From Sweltsa coloradensis (Eukaryota; Arthropoda; Insecta; Plecoptera; Chloroperlidae), in contig JAMZAV010003179.1 in the NCBI GenBank assembly GCA_024449915.1, positions 62,001 through 126,000 on the forward strand: DNA of 64,000 bases. The letters run 5' to 3'. Within the stretch, counting starts at the first letter, position 1. Every line of letters starts with the position of its first letter. A model generated the notes under the pieces. It had not been told where the DNA came from, searched no databases, and worked only from the letters and a program-made list of their open reading frames with translations. Of the stretch, positions 21,741-31,965 are shown in pieces. The translations under genes and the position numbers were made by a program.

Positions 21741-22422
21741 CCGTCTGTTTGTTCGCTCGATTCCGGGCAAACGGCATACGCGATCTTGATGAAAATTTGA
21801 CCGGACCTTCGTTTTCTCTGAACTTAGAGGTGTATTGTTTTTGGGTACAATCGAAGAAATATTTCTCATAAATATCGTACTTTTACGATTTTTTTCGATT
21901 TTTAGTGCGATATTTTCGTGACATTTGGGCCGATTCTGACCAAACGGGTGGGGCTAGAACGTTCATATTTCACATGGACATTAAGATTATGGTGATGTAG
22001 TACCTTTTGAAAGAAAAAGTTGAAAAAGTTAGCTAGAATCCATAGAAATAAAGGTTTTAATATTAGTTTTTCAATTTTTAGTGCGATATTTTCGTCACAT
22101 TTGGGCCGATTCTGACCAAACGGGTAGGGCTACAACGTTCAGATTTCACATGGACATTAAGGTTATGGTGATGTAGTACCTTTTGAAAGAAAAAGTTGAA
22201 AAAATTAGTCAGAATCTACAGAAATAAAGGTTTTAATATGAGTTTTTTGAAGTTTATAATACCAATTAACAAATAACAATAGAAACTTGACAACAATCAC
22301 CTCCACAATGCATTCAAAAAGCACTTGCAAAGGAAAAGTGCAAACAAACGCACAAAACGCAAAAAAAACTTACAAAAAAAACGCTCATCCATCAACGCGG
22401 CGGGACTTTAGCGTTTTCCTAG
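21639..22422 (+). mobile_element. HLE-1A variant with HLE-3-type start
   Basis: Begins TTGAGCGAGCGTAGCGAGCG, where other HLE-1A copies begin TTGGATGAGC, and ends GACTTTAGCGTTTTCCTAG. The GACCAAACGGGT block is duplicated inside (near 21940 and 22115). The hybrid start suggests exchange with HLE-3. Confidence 0.8.
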
Positions 22423-22430
22423 TAGTTTAA

Positions 22431-22749
22431 TTGAGCGAGCGTAGCGAGCGTCTCCACTTGACTCGAATGGCTGTTTTTTTTTTTTTTTTTTTCTGTTACT
22501 GCTTCGATACAGGTCGCACCGTTTCTCTGATCGACCTGAAATTTTGCACACATGTACATACCACCTAGGCGGGTTGCTGTATAGTTTTGTGGCAAAATCG
22601 TTCAAAAAGTTAATAAAGTTAATCGAAAGTTTTTTTTTCAAACTAAACGGTGACAAAATCTGAGGTGGCCAAATCATTTAAAATGTCCGTCCGATCACGA
22701 ATATGTTATTTTCATTTTGATCCGATAAGTAGTGTAGATGGAAATTACA
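22431..22749 (+). mobile_element. HLE-3, truncated, inverted partner
   Basis: Starts TTGAGCGAGCGTAGCGAGCG and contains the word GTCGCACCGTTTCTCTGATC. It is an inverted copy of the end of the adjacent complete HLE-3, so the two form a large inverted repeat (22431-22600 against 23150-23315). Confidence 0.78.
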
Positions 22750-23315
22750 CTAGGAAAACGCTCAGTTGGACGCGTTGTTGAGCGAGCACCGGTACGTGCA
22801 ACATGACCCGAGTACGACATTCCCATAAGGCCCACCACACAGTGTAGGCCTACCTGGATATTGACATTATTTGTACACTTTACTATTCCAACATCTTTGC
22901 ATTGTACTAATTCACGTCATGCCTTCTAAAGTGTATCTTTGTATCTTCACTGCCTCCTTCATTTTTTAACATCATTTTTCGAATTATGATTAGCAATAAG
23001 TCTTTAAGGTCTTGACCGATTTAGCTGAAAATTTGGAAAATAGGAGAGAATGTTGTACTTATTGACCCTGCAAAATTCATAACGATCGGTACATTTTTAT
23101 TTTTTTATTTTTTTATTTTATTTTTTATTTTTTATAACCAATGATCGGATTTTGTTCAAAAACTATACAGCAACCCGCCTAGGTGGTATGTACATGTGTG
23201 CAAAATTTCAGGTCGATCAGAGAAACGGTGCGACCTGTATCGAAGCAGTAACAGAAAAAAAAACAGACATTCGAGCCATAAGAGTCAAGTGGAGACGCTC
23301 GCTACGCTCGCTCAA
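22750..23315 (-). mobile_element. HLE-3 Helitron-like element
   Basis: Runs from CTAGGAAAACGCTCAGTTGG to CGCTACGCTCGCTCAA. The start carries GTTGTTGAGCGAGC about 30 bp in, the inverse of the end, as in the other HLE families. The interior is unlike HLE-1 and HLE-2 apart from the AAAATTTCAGGTCGATC module before the terminus. Confidence 0.8.
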
Positions 23316-23629
23316 TTATTATTGGATTTATTCAGTTTTGCGTTTGTTTTAAAAGATAAAGCAACTACAGTTTGCATCAACCATGTTTATTCACAACGGA
23401 AGGGACGCCGACAAGTATACAGTGTTGCCAACACAATACAGATAAATAGTTGTCGTACCAACTAGTAGTAATACCAACTTAACAATTGTAGTTAGATAAG
23501 AATAAGAAGATCATTCCAACACTCGCCCTTAATCTAGATACATGATCAGTTGGTCAATAAAGTTAAGAAAAATTAACCATTTTTGTGATTATTTGTACAT
23601 CATACCTAAACCCTTTACCACTTTACATG
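23316..23629. other. unassigned stretch
   Basis: Between HLE-3 and SINE-A. I see no gene or known family. A TTAAGGGCGAGTG-like word (reversed, at 23520) is present without a matching partner. Confidence 0.4.
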
Positions 23630-23809
23630 TTTTGGACTTCAGTCCATCAATTCTTGTCTTAGGAATTTGTAAACGGTGACTTGGAGCCGTCCTAGCAACG
23701 AAGCACATAATAAATTTCCAGAAATGTTCTAAATCGGCCTTGTTGATTCTGGCGTTGATTCGCGGGTGATCACACTGTCCATACCACTGATTGCTATATT
23801 TCCTATTAA

Positions 23810-24603
23810 CTAGGAAAACGCTAAAGTCCCGTCGCGTCGATGGATGAGCTTTTTTGTAAGTTTTTAGTTTGCGTGGGGTCTCTTTACTTATCAAGTGCTT
23901 TTTGAACGCATTGTAGGTGATTGTTGTCAGTTTCTATTGTTACTTGTTAATTGTTATTAAATTCCTCAAAATACTTAATTTAAAACCTTTAATTATATGG
24001 TTTCTGGACAATTTTTTATTACTTTTTCTTTCAAAACGCAATACATCACCACGAGCGTAAGGTCAAAGTGAAAGATAAACATTCTATCCCCACCCGTTTG
24101 GTCAGAATCGGCCCAAATGTGACGAAAATATCGTACTAAAAATAAAAAACTCATATTAAAACCATTATTCCTATGGATTCTAGCAAACTTTTTTAACTTT
24201 TTCTTTCACAGGGTACTATATCACCATAACCTTAATGTCCATGTAAAATATGAACGTCGTAGCCCCGCCCGTTTGGTCAGAATCGGCCCAAGTGCGACGA
24301 AAATATAGCACTAAAAATCGGAAAAAATCTTTAAAGCACGATATTCATGGGAAATATTTCTTCGATTGTACCCAAAAACGGAGCAAGTCTAAGTTCAGAG
24401 ATTTCGAAGGTCCCCTAAAATTTTCATCAAGATCGCATATGCCGTTTGCCCGGTAGAGAGCGAACAAACAGACAGAAAAACTTACAAAAAACAAAACACC
24501 CGAGCTATTTTTCTTGGGGTAACGTAAGTGAAAAACAAACAAAAAAACAGAAAGTCAAATTGAAGTCTTCACTTCGCTCGCTACGCTCGCTACGCTCATC
24601 CAA
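23810..24603 (-). mobile_element. HLE-1A inserted in SINE-A
   Basis: CTAGGAAAACGCTAAAGTCC to CTACGCTCATCCAA, 794 bp. Against the empty site at 33635 the junction adds no duplicated target once the terminal AA is assigned to the element. The internal GACCAAACGGGT segment is present twice. Confidence 0.88.
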
Positions 24604-24709
24604 AAATATCGATCTTTGGTTGGTTATCGCTCACTCGTCGATTGCGCCGGGACCTGCAGGGTTGGCTTGGTCGCTTTGATTTAAAGTCCCCCACTGAAAA
24701 TCAGTTATA

Positions 24710-25458
24710 CTAGGAAAACGCTAAAGTCCCGCCGCGTTGATGGATGAGCTTTTTAAAGGTTTTAGTTTGCGTGGGATATCTTTACTTTTGCAAGTGCTTT
24801 GTTTTGCTGCCTACGCCATTGTAGGTGAATGTTGTCAAGTTTCTTTTGTTTCTTGTCAATTGGTATTATTTAACGTAAAAAACTTGTATTAAAAACTTTA
24901 TTTCTATGGATTCTGGCTAAATTTTTCCACTTTTTCTTTCAAAAGGTACTACATAACCATAACCTTAATGTCCATGTATAATATTAACGTTGTAGCCCCA
25001 CCCGTTTGGTCAGAATTGGCCCAAATGGCACGAAAATATCGCACAAAAGTCAAAAAAAACGTATATTAAAAGCTTAATTTCTCTCGATTCTGGCTACTTT
25101 TTCAACTTTTTCTTTCAGAAAGCAATACATCACCATTACCTTAATGTCCATGTGAAATATGAACGTTGTAGCCTTACCCGTTTGGTCAGAATTGGCCCAA
25201 ATGGCACGAAAATATCGCACTAAAAATCGAAAAAATCGTAAAAGTACGATATTCATGAGAAATATTTCTTTGATTGTACCCAAAAACGTGGCAAGTCTAA
25301 GTTCAGAGAAAACGAAGGTCGTGTCAAACTTTCATCAAGATCGCATATGCCGTTTGCCCGGTAGAGAGCGAACAAACAGACGAAAAAAAAAAAAAAAAAA
25401 ACGGAGCTAAATTTTTTGGGGGGTCGGTGAAATTGAAGTCTTCGCTTCGCTCATCCAA
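24710..25458 (-). mobile_element. HLE-1A inserted at the CAGTTATA site of SINE-A
   Basis: CTAGGAAAACGCTAAAGTCC to CTTCGCTCATCCAA, 749 bp, between CAGTTATA and TAACTGAG. The two flanks sum to the length of the empty site read from 8105-8120 (reverse). HLE-2 at 33751 occupies the identical position in another SINE-A. Confidence 0.9.
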
Positions 25459-25926
25459 TAACTGAGTGGGTAGACTCTAAATAAAATTTATTTATTTACT
25501 AGGAAAACGCTAAAGTCCCGCCGCGTTGATGGATGAGCTTTTTTAAAGTTTTTAGTTTGCGTGGGATATCTTTACTTTTGCAAGTGCTTTGTTTTTCTGC
25601 CGACGCATTGTAGGTGATTGTTGTCAAGTTTCTATTGTTTCTTGTTAATTTGTTATTATTTAACGTAAAAATCTTACATTAAAAGCTATATTTCTATGGA
25701 TTCTGGCTAACTTTTTCATCATTTTCTTTCAAAAGGTACTACATCACCATAACCTTAATGTCCATGTATAATATGAACGTTTAGCCCCACCCGTTTGGTC
25801 AGAATTGGCCCAAATGGCACGAAAATATCGCACACAAAGTCAAAAAACGTATATTAAAAGCTTTATTTCTCTCGATTCTGGCTAACTTTTTCAACTTTTT
25901 CTTTCAGAAAGCAATATATCACCATA

Positions 25927-26184
25927 TTATTTATTTATTTACATATTATTATATACCCAATATTTTTAAAATTGTTGATCGTGATAGAAATTCTACTTTA
26001 ATAAACTCATTGGAAGTTCCTAGATTAAATTCTGAAGCATTTAGAAAGTCATTTATGTACAGAGGCGTATCCTATTGGAATTCAATTTCTTATGATATTA
26101 GAAGCCAGTTTACTGATCTAGGAATTGTACAATTTAAAAGTAAAATTGAAGCAATGATAATGAATCAAAGAGCAAAAAATTGAT
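25927..26184 (+). pseudogene. LINE-A ORF2 C-terminus
   Basis: An open frame ending at TGA 26182 reads KIVDRDRNSTLINSLEVPRL, then FMYRGVSYWNSISYDIRSQF, then LGIVQFKSKIEA. The pattern RGVxYWNSIxxxIRxxxxLxxFKxKI is the standard ending of CR1/Jockey-type LINE ORF2 proteins, downstream of the catalytic domain. It has no start codon and no RT core, so it is a 5'-truncation product. Confidence 0.85.
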
Positions 26185-26724
26185 TTTTACTATTTATTTG
26201 TAAGTTATTGACTGAAGAAACGCACAGCAGACTGTGAAGAACGTACAACAGCCTGTGAAGAACGTACGGAGCAGCTGGAGCAATACAGCCGCCGAAACTG
26301 TCTTCTCCTTCACGGAGTCCCAGAGCAACAGGGGGAGAACACCTTTGTTGTTGCTCTGGACGTAATTAACAACGCGATGGGAGTACCACTGGGGCACCAG
26401 GGTGTTGACCGAATACATCGTGTCGGTGCACCCAACAGGCCGTCAGACGGTGAAACCCAGAAGAGTCGCCCAATCATAATAAAGTTCATCTCATACCAGA
26501 CGCGAGACGCAGTTTGGCGCGCCAAGAGGAAGCTCCAGGGCCTCCGGATTGTGCTGTCGGAGTCTCTCACCAGAACTCGGCAAGAGATTTTCCGGACAGC
26601 ACGTGAGAGGTATGGAATGAGAAACTGCTGGACGCAAGATGGCAATATCCTTATTGTTAACTCCAGAGGGAAGATAACCCACGTCAGGCGGATGCAAGAT
26701 ATTCCCTCAAGAGCACCACAATAA
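26185..26724 (+). CDS. LINE-B ORF1 protein, N-terminally truncated
   Basis: The open frame ends at TAA 26722-26724. The first part (26212-26290) is a short coiled-coil-like run rich in E, R and T that leads into EQLEQYSRRNCLLLHGVPE, the start of the RRM-like core of L1-type ORF1p (Transposase_22 family). DRIHRVGAPNRP, RPIIIKFISYQTRDAVW, LRIVLSESLTRTRQEIF and NCWTQDGNILIVNSRGKI follow, the usual RRM to C-terminal-domain order. The product is an RNA-binding chaperone of the retrotransposon particle. The true N-terminus is missing through 5' truncation, and the upstream in-frame bases up to 26185 belong to LINE-A UTR. No internal frameshift is seen. Confidence 0.85.
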
Positions 26725-27092
26725 CAAGACTTCTATCCTAAAACAAAAACCCCTTAAATTTTTTTTTTATCTCCGACCCCGCAAATCAAGACCTCGCTGT
26801 AACTAAAGTCTTCATTTAAGACAAGGCCTTCTTCTAAACTAATATAAGTATTAGGCATAACTAAGTATATATTTATTTTATTTTATTTTTACGTTTTATT
26901 TTATACCTTGTTTGAACTTTTAATTTTAATTCTATTTTGGATTATGTTTTTAACCGTTGTAGCAATAATATTCCAGTTATCTGCAAGATGATAACCCTTT
27001 GATTTGTTATTATATGTTTGTAATTTAAAATTTAATTATCCATTGTATAATCTAGTTGTAGGTCTATTACTAAAATAGAACAAAATTGCACG
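26725..27092 (+). other. LINE-B inter-ORF region
   Basis: AT-rich spacer between ORF1 and ORF2 of LINE-B. No coding content is seen. Confidence 0.6.
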
Positions 27093-28388
27093 ATGGTTTT
27101 GTCACATCCTATTTGCACTGACATCGACCTCACACTTAATGAAACCAGAGAAAACAGTACAATTTGCACGTCCCACGAAGAATTCTCAAAATTTCACACC
27201 CCCCAAAAAACAAGCACGAACATTACTATTATTCATTTTAACATACGTAGCATGCAAAAACATTTTGATGAGCTATTAGTCGTTCTTCAAAATATCACAG
27301 TCATTTTTGATATTATAATATTGACAGAAACACAAATGAAATGCACTAGTAATGAATTTGAAATCGAGGGATATGAATCTCATCATTTTAACAATAAACT
27401 TACCACACATGATGGATTATCTATTTTTATCAAAGACAACACATTAAATAACAAAATTAACATTGAACAAATTAATGAGATAACTCAAGCCAACTGTATT
27501 TCAGTTACGTTCAGTAAAGACAATAAAAGTTACACTATTCTAGCATTATATAGATCGCCTTCCAGTAACATAAATACATTCATAGAAGAATTAGCCACTT
27601 GTATCCCAAAAGTAAAATCAGACCTGAATATAATAATAGGCGATACAAACATAAATATCAACGAAACGCAATGTAATGAATCTAGGAGTACAAGAGATTA
27701 TCTAAACACTATGTGGAGCAATGGATTCCTATCATACATAAATAAATATACAAGAGAAACAGGCCTAAGTAAATCCTGCATAGATCACATTTTCATCAAA
27801 TCTAAAACACTACACAGTCATAACAAAAACTCAAGTATTATAAAAACTTCAATTCTACATACAGCAATTACTGACCATTACCCAATTGCAGTTCAAATTG
27901 AAACAGTGAATGGGAGAAAAGATAAAGTTTGCGAAGACACAGGGAATAAAAAGGAACTTAGACTAATAAACTATGACGTACTATATGAAAATATAGAAAA
28001 CGAAGGATGGCAAAACGTAACAAATGAACCAGATGTTAACATTGCAACAGGCAACTTTCTTAAAATACTAGGAGGCCATATTGAAAAAGCTACTGAATAC
28101 AAGCACACAAAAATTCACCCCAAAAAAATAAAACCATGGATAACGCTAGGTCTAATTAAATCAATAAGAAAACGAGATAAACTTAGCAAACAAGTCATAA
28201 ACCACCCTCTAGATACCGTGCTCAAAGCAAATTATAAACAATATCGTAATAAACTAAATCAGATCATTAAAAACACTAAAGAAGATTATTTCAAGAATAA
28301 GCTACAAAATGCAAACAATAATACCCAAAAAGTGTGGAACGTAATAAACGAAGCTACTAACAACTGTGTAAAAAACGTTTTACTATAA
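27093..28388 (+). CDS. LINE-B ORF2, APE-type endonuclease domain
   Basis: The N-terminal half of ORF2. The frame from ATG 27093 is open for 431 codons. The endonuclease motifs occur in order: HFNIRSM (residues about 48-54), ILTETQ (about 75-80), LALYRSPSSN, the IIIGDTNINI loop, KSCIDHIF and TDHYPIAVQ. These supply the expected N, E, D/N and DH active-site residues of apurinic-like endonucleases that nick target DNA for target-primed reverse transcription. The following lysine-rich region (IRKRDKLSKQ, YKQYRNKLN) is the usual linker to the RT. The frame is lost at about 28375 by a single indel; RT continues in another frame. Confidence 0.9.
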   Translation: MVLSHPICTDIDLTLNETRENSTICTSHEEFSKFHTPQKTSTNITIIHFNIRSMQKHFDELLVVLQNITVIFDIIILTETQMKCTSNEFEIEGYESHHFNNKLTTHDGLSIFIKDNTLNNKINIEQINEITQANCISVTFSKDNKSYTILALYRSPSSNINTFIEELATCIPKVKSDLNIIIGDTNININETQCNESRSTRDYLNTMWSNGFLSYINKYTRETGLSKSCIDHIFIKSKTLHSHNKNSSIIKTSILHTAITDHYPIAVQIETVNGRKDKVCEDTGNKKELRLINYDVLYENIENEGWQNVTNEPDVNIATGNFLKILGGHIEKATEYKHTKIHPKKIKPWITLGLIKSIRKRDKLSKQVINHPLDTVLKANYKQYRNKLNQIIKNTKEDYFKNKLQNANNNTQKVWNVINEATNNCVKNVLL

Positions 28389-28888
28389 AAGAAGTTGTAA
28401 CAAATGAAGGAACACTTAACGCGGATAAAAACCCAACACTAGTAGCTGACACGTTCAATAATTATTTTACTGACATTGGGGAAAAAATGGCAGATGAAAT
28501 CTTAAAAAAGAAACAACCTTATTCTGAAACTACACCTTCTTTAGAACACGAACCATATAACACAGAAAAATCTATTTTCCTCTATCCAGTTACTGAAACA
28601 GAAATCTCATTGTACATAACCGAACTAAAAGAAAATACAGCACCAGGAATCGATAACATCCAATCAAAAACACTAAAAGCTCTGAAACCACTAATATTAA
28701 AGCCAATAGTTCACATCATAAATCAAAGTTTTTCAACAGGTATATTCCCTAGTGAATACAAACATGCAATAATCACACCTATTCACAAAAAAGGAGATAA
28801 AACGCAAACATCTAACTACAGACCCATATCCCTACTAACAAACCTTTCTAAAATACACGAAAAAAGAAAGCATGAAAAAAAGAGTTAG
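28379..28888 (+). pseudogene. LINE-B RT, fingers segment
   Basis: The frame that continues ORF2 after the first indel starts FTIKEVVTNEGTLNADKNP, reaches FNNYFTDIGEKM, then APGIDNIQSKTLK, IITPIHKKGDK and SNYRPISLLTNLSKI. These are RT motifs 0 to 2 of CR1/Jockey-type LINEs. The ATG at 28487 is internal and not a real start. Confidence 0.85.
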
Positions 28889-28956
28889 CGAGTACCTAGA
28901 AAGTAACATGATATTCTCTCCAAACCAATACGGTTTTCGCAAAGAGCACAGAAAAT

Positions 28957-29376
28957 GCAATCTATAAATTAACGGAGGAGATTCACTTGGCAATCAACCT
29001 AAATAAAAAACCTCTAGTAATTTTTCTTGACCTAGCAAAAGCTTTTGACACGGTGTCTCACAAAATACTTATTAAAAAACTTGAAAAATATGGAATCAGG
29101 GGTATTGCACTAGAATTAATCAAAGATTATCTGAAAGAAAGACAGCAGTACGTTAAGATTAACAATTCCCTAAGTTCACCACGAGAAATTAAATACGGTG
29201 TGCCTCAAGGCACTGTGCTTGGACCACTTCTGTTCACAATTTACATTAACGACCTATGTAATGCTAAAGGAGCTCGCATTTTAAGTTTTGCAGATGACAC
29301 TGTCTTAATCGTATCTGGAAATACATGGAATGAAACATATCAACAGGCCGAGGCACTAATGAATAAAGTGGTTTAA
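28957..29376 (+). pseudogene. LINE-B RT, palm segment with FADD box
   Basis: Reads LTEEIHLAINLNKKPLVIFL, DLAKAFDTVSHKIL, a KYGIRG motif, REIKYGVPQGTVLGPLLF and ILSFADDTVLI. The aspartates of DLAKAFD and the FADD box form the catalytic triad of the polymerase. Frame breaks bound it on both sides. Confidence 0.9.
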
Positions 29377-30154
29377 ATGGTTAAATGAAAACCTTCTAAC
29401 GCTAAATGAAGACAAAACTGTGTATATAACATTTTCTCCTAAATCAAATGGGCAACCTGCAAACCCCAACCTTAAACTGCAAATACACTCTAATCTATGT
29501 ACTGGGGACACTATAAACTGCACATGTAGTGCAATAAACAAAGTAGACAACACCAGGTACCTTGGACTCATAATGGATCAACATCTTCGATGGAATGATC
29601 ACATTTCATTTATTACAAAATCTCAGAAACACTATTTACAAATTCTACAATCTTAGAAACATTCTTTCTTTTCCTACGCTAAGAATTGTATACCATGCAT
29701 TGTTTCAGTCAGTAGCACAATATGGTATCTTAGGGTGGGGTGGAACGTATATGGCACATATTGAACAATTAATTATAATGCAAAAGCTGGTTCTAAAAGT
29801 AATGCTAAAGAAACCACGCCAATATCCATCTTCGCTTGTTTACGTAGAAAGCCAAACACTTGATATTAGAAAGCTATATGTCAAGGCGTTAACCAACTAT
29901 GTGCACCTAAACAAAAATACTGGAATAATAAAAACAGTATCACATGGCATAAATACACGAGAAAACAGTAGCCAAAATCTTATTATACACAGAACATCTA
30001 AAGACATCATACAAAGGCATGCTCTCTACCTAGGTCCTCGAATATACAACAAATTACAAAGTCAATCAAAAAGCATAAATCTAAATCTACATTTAAACAA
30101 GCTCTAAAGCAATGGCTAACTTCAACACCCTCAGAAACATTGAAAATCTCGTAA
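29377..30154 (+). pseudogene. LINE-B RT thumb and C-terminal region
   Basis: It continues across three frames: WLNENLLTLNEDKT and NTRYLGLIMDQHLRWNDHI; then RIVYHALFQSVAQYGILGWG; then the terminal FKQALKQWL. The order is the normal LINE ORF2 ending. No RNase H domain is present. Confidence 0.82.
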
Positions 30155-30665
30155 ATCTGAAAGAATAAGAATAATCAAAATGATGCTATGCTAAATTTTC
30201 TTCTATGGATATCAATGCAAATAGATCAAACCAATCGTGCAAAATTATACTATTTATTATATAAAATGAAATATTTATACTTATATTCAGTTATATTATC
30301 AATTAGTTTTTTAGCATCTTATTTTCATAGTATTAATAATAGATATAGCATTGTACATAGTCCTAGACATAGACATAAGATCAAAAACATATGTCTCACA
30401 AACCTAAACCATGCTAAAATATTAATTTTCCTACTTGTAAACTAAATAGGTATAGACGCATGTTTGTTGCCGATCGCTCAAGCTTCTGCTTATGACAGCA
30501 ACAAAACAAGTTTACACTGTACGTATTTTGCATAACCTATTTTAATTTTACTTAAACGTACATGTTATTATACCATATAATATAATAATTTAACTAATAT
30601 ACTCTTTATACTGCAATGTAAACTTAAGAATGCAATAAAGTGATTTGATTTGATTTGATTTGATT
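30155..30665 (+). other. LINE-B 3' UTR and TTTGA tail
   Basis: AT-rich 3' UTR ending AATAAAGTGATTTGATTTGA, continued by further TTTGA units. The tail marks the priming end of the retrotransposition event. Confidence 0.85.
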
Positions 30666-30885
30666 GTGTGTTTGTGTAATGTTAATTTACCTTCATAAGC
30701 TCTTATAATTGATTTTGCTTTTCTCTTTGTTTGTTCATTATTGCTTTGATTATGATATAAACAATGTATTTTCAACTATATTTTTCTGCCTAGATTGTCT
30801 GGTTGCCGCCCACTGATGGAGCTTGCAACTTGATTTAGGTGTCCTGTATCATTGCTGTGATCAGTTTGACATGAATTTTTGGATA

Positions 30886-30985
30886 AACGAAGCGAAGACT
30901 TCAATTCACCGACCCCCCAAAAAATTTAGCTCGGGTGTTTTTTGTTTTTTTTTTTTTTTTTTTTTTCTTTCTTTTTTTTCTTTTC
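30886..30985 (+). mobile_element. HLE-1A terminal fragment inside LINE-A UTR
   Basis: GGATAAACGAAGCGAAGACT and TTCACCGACCCCCCAAAAAA match the HLE-1A terminal module. A T-rich tract follows before LINE-A resumes with CATTCTCCACCC. The fragment has no CTAG end. Confidence 0.65.
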
Positions 30986-31617
30986 TTTTTTTTCTTTCTT
31001 TTCTTTTCATTCTCCACCCTTTTTTATATATTTGATTCATTCATTAAATGCATATAATATCATTCAATTTGTTACCAAAATTCTTGTGTTAAATGCATTG
31101 TTGTTGTAATGCTACTATTTCAAATATTTACGAAAATGTAATTTATTGTTGTTTCTGCATCTATGTACTTAGATTTATTTAGTTGTCCTCCTTTGTAAAT
31201 CAGTTTTTATAACTGAATAGGATAGACGTTAAATAATAAATAAATAAAAAAATAACCTTAATGTCCTTGTGAAATATGAACGTTGTAGCCCCACCCGTTT
31301 GATCAGAATTGGCCCAAATGGCACGAAAATATCGCACTAAAAATCGAAAAAAATCGTAAAAGTACGATATTCATTAGAAACATTTCTTCGATTGTACCCA
31401 AAAACGTGGCAAGTCTAAGTTCAGAGAAAACGAAGGTCGTGTCAAATTTTTATCAAGATCGCATATGCAGTTTGCCCGGTAGAGAGCGAACAAACAGACA
31501 AAAAAACGAAAAAAAAAAAAAAAAAAAAACAAAAAAAACAAAAAAAAAAAAAAAAAAAAAACGAGCAAAATTTTTTGGGGGGTCGGTGAAATTGAAGTCT
31601 TCGCTTCGCTCATCCAA

Positions 31618-31868
31618 TTATTTATTTATAAATATTTGGTAATACAGTAAAATATTGCAGAATACGAATGATAAAATATGCTCAATGTTGGGAAATCATA
31701 GTTCAATCATTACATCAGTCGTGTAAAAAACTAATCCAAGCTAGTGTGCTAGACCATGGACTTTTATTAACTAGCGTTATTGAAATATGGCACAGCAACC
31801 AAGTAACTCTTCAGTTAGGATGTTGCCATTGAGTATAGAACGTTCTATTCTCAATGATGTTACACAGA
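31618..31868. other. unassigned, with a 30-bp near-palindrome
   Basis: No gene seen. 31829-31858 reads CATTGAGTATAGAAC followed by GTTCTATTCTCAATG, a near-perfect inverted repeat with no spacer. Confidence 0.5.
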
Positions 31869-31965
31869 CTCTGTTATATAACTGATTTTCAGTGGGGGAC
31901 AGTAAATCAAAGCGACCAAGCCAACCCTGTAGGCCCCCAACGCAATCGACGAGTGAGCGATTAAT
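31869..31965 (-). mobile_element. SINE-A 3' fragment
   Basis: The reverse of the SINE-A words ATCGCTCACTCGTCGATTGC, CCTACAGGGTTGGC and CCACTGAAAATCAGTTA, truncated at both ends. Confidence 0.7.

Larger units (their letters stand above)
23630..25498 (+). mobile_element. SINE-A split by two HLE-1A insertions
   Basis: Three pieces (23630-23809, 24604-24709, 25459-25498) join into one SINE-A: GTCCATCAATTCTTGTCTTA, GGAGCCGTCCTAGCAACGAA, GGCCTTGTTGATTCTGGCG, CAGGGTTGGC, CCCCCACTGAAAATCAGTTA, CTGAGTGGGTAGACTC, and an ATTTATTTA tail. The copy at 33465-33750 supplies the uninterrupted first site (CCTATTAAAAATATCG). The tRNA-like head seen at 59840 is not preserved here. Confidence 0.85.
27093..30154 (+). 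pseudogene. LINE-B ORF2 overall, interrupted by about six frameshifts
   Basis: Following the protein across frames gives one near-complete ORF2: endonuclease, linker, RT and C-terminal region. Frame changes fall near 28375, 28870, 28955, 29372, 29625 and 30058. Between them I find no nonsense codon. RT blocks seen are APGIDNIQ, ITPIHKKGD with NYRPISLL, FLDLAKAFDTVSH, GVPQGTVLGPLLF, the catalytic FADDTVL, and the thumb word TRYLGLIMD. After the last shift the end reads STFKQALKQWLTSTPSETL, with stop at 30152-30154. The pattern of indels without stops suggests either a young copy or assembly indel errors. Confidence 0.85.
26205..30665 (+). mobile_element. LINE-B, ORF1 plus ORF2, TGATT tail
   Basis: The most complete retrotransposon of the window. 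It holds a 5'-truncated ORF1 (to 26724), a 370-bp inter-ORF region, ORF2 (27093-30154), a 3' UTR, AATAAAG at 30636 and a terminal (TTTGA)n run to about 30665. The short tandem-repeat tail and APE-type endonuclease place it in the CR1/Jockey/Crack/Daphne assemblage; the exact clade needs a tree. The 5' junction lies in LINE-A UTR near 26205. No target duplication is evident. Confidence 0.87.
25926..31253 (+). mobile_element. LINE-A, 5'-truncated, split by LINE-B
   Basis: A non-LTR retrotransposon fragment with the ORF2 C-terminus (25927-26184) and a 3' UTR resuming at about 30666 and ending near 31253 in TAAATAAATAAAA-type sequence. The UTR reappears at 58321-58985, which fixes its identity. 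An HLE-1A fragment (30886-30985) lies inside the UTR. TTGTCCTCCTTTGTAAATCA marks the end and recurs at 35638, 57430 and 59255. Confidence 0.82.
25499..31617 (-). mobile_element. HLE-1A split by the LINE-A/LINE-B nest
   Basis: The left part 25499-25925 and right part about 31254-31617 are the two halves of one HLE-1A; joining CACCAT to AACCTTAATGTCC restores the order seen at 25130. It begins in the ATTTATTTA tail of SINE-A. The right part includes the GCCCGGTAGAGAGCGAAC module and a long A-run. Confidence 0.87.

Noticed and set aside
17294..31642. Many 60-100-codon ORFs with FHQDRICRLPG or ANGICDLDENF words
   Set aside because: They repeat with the HLE terminal module on either strand, are interrupted by A/T runs and lack starts in consistent positions. 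They are shadows of a noncoding repeat.
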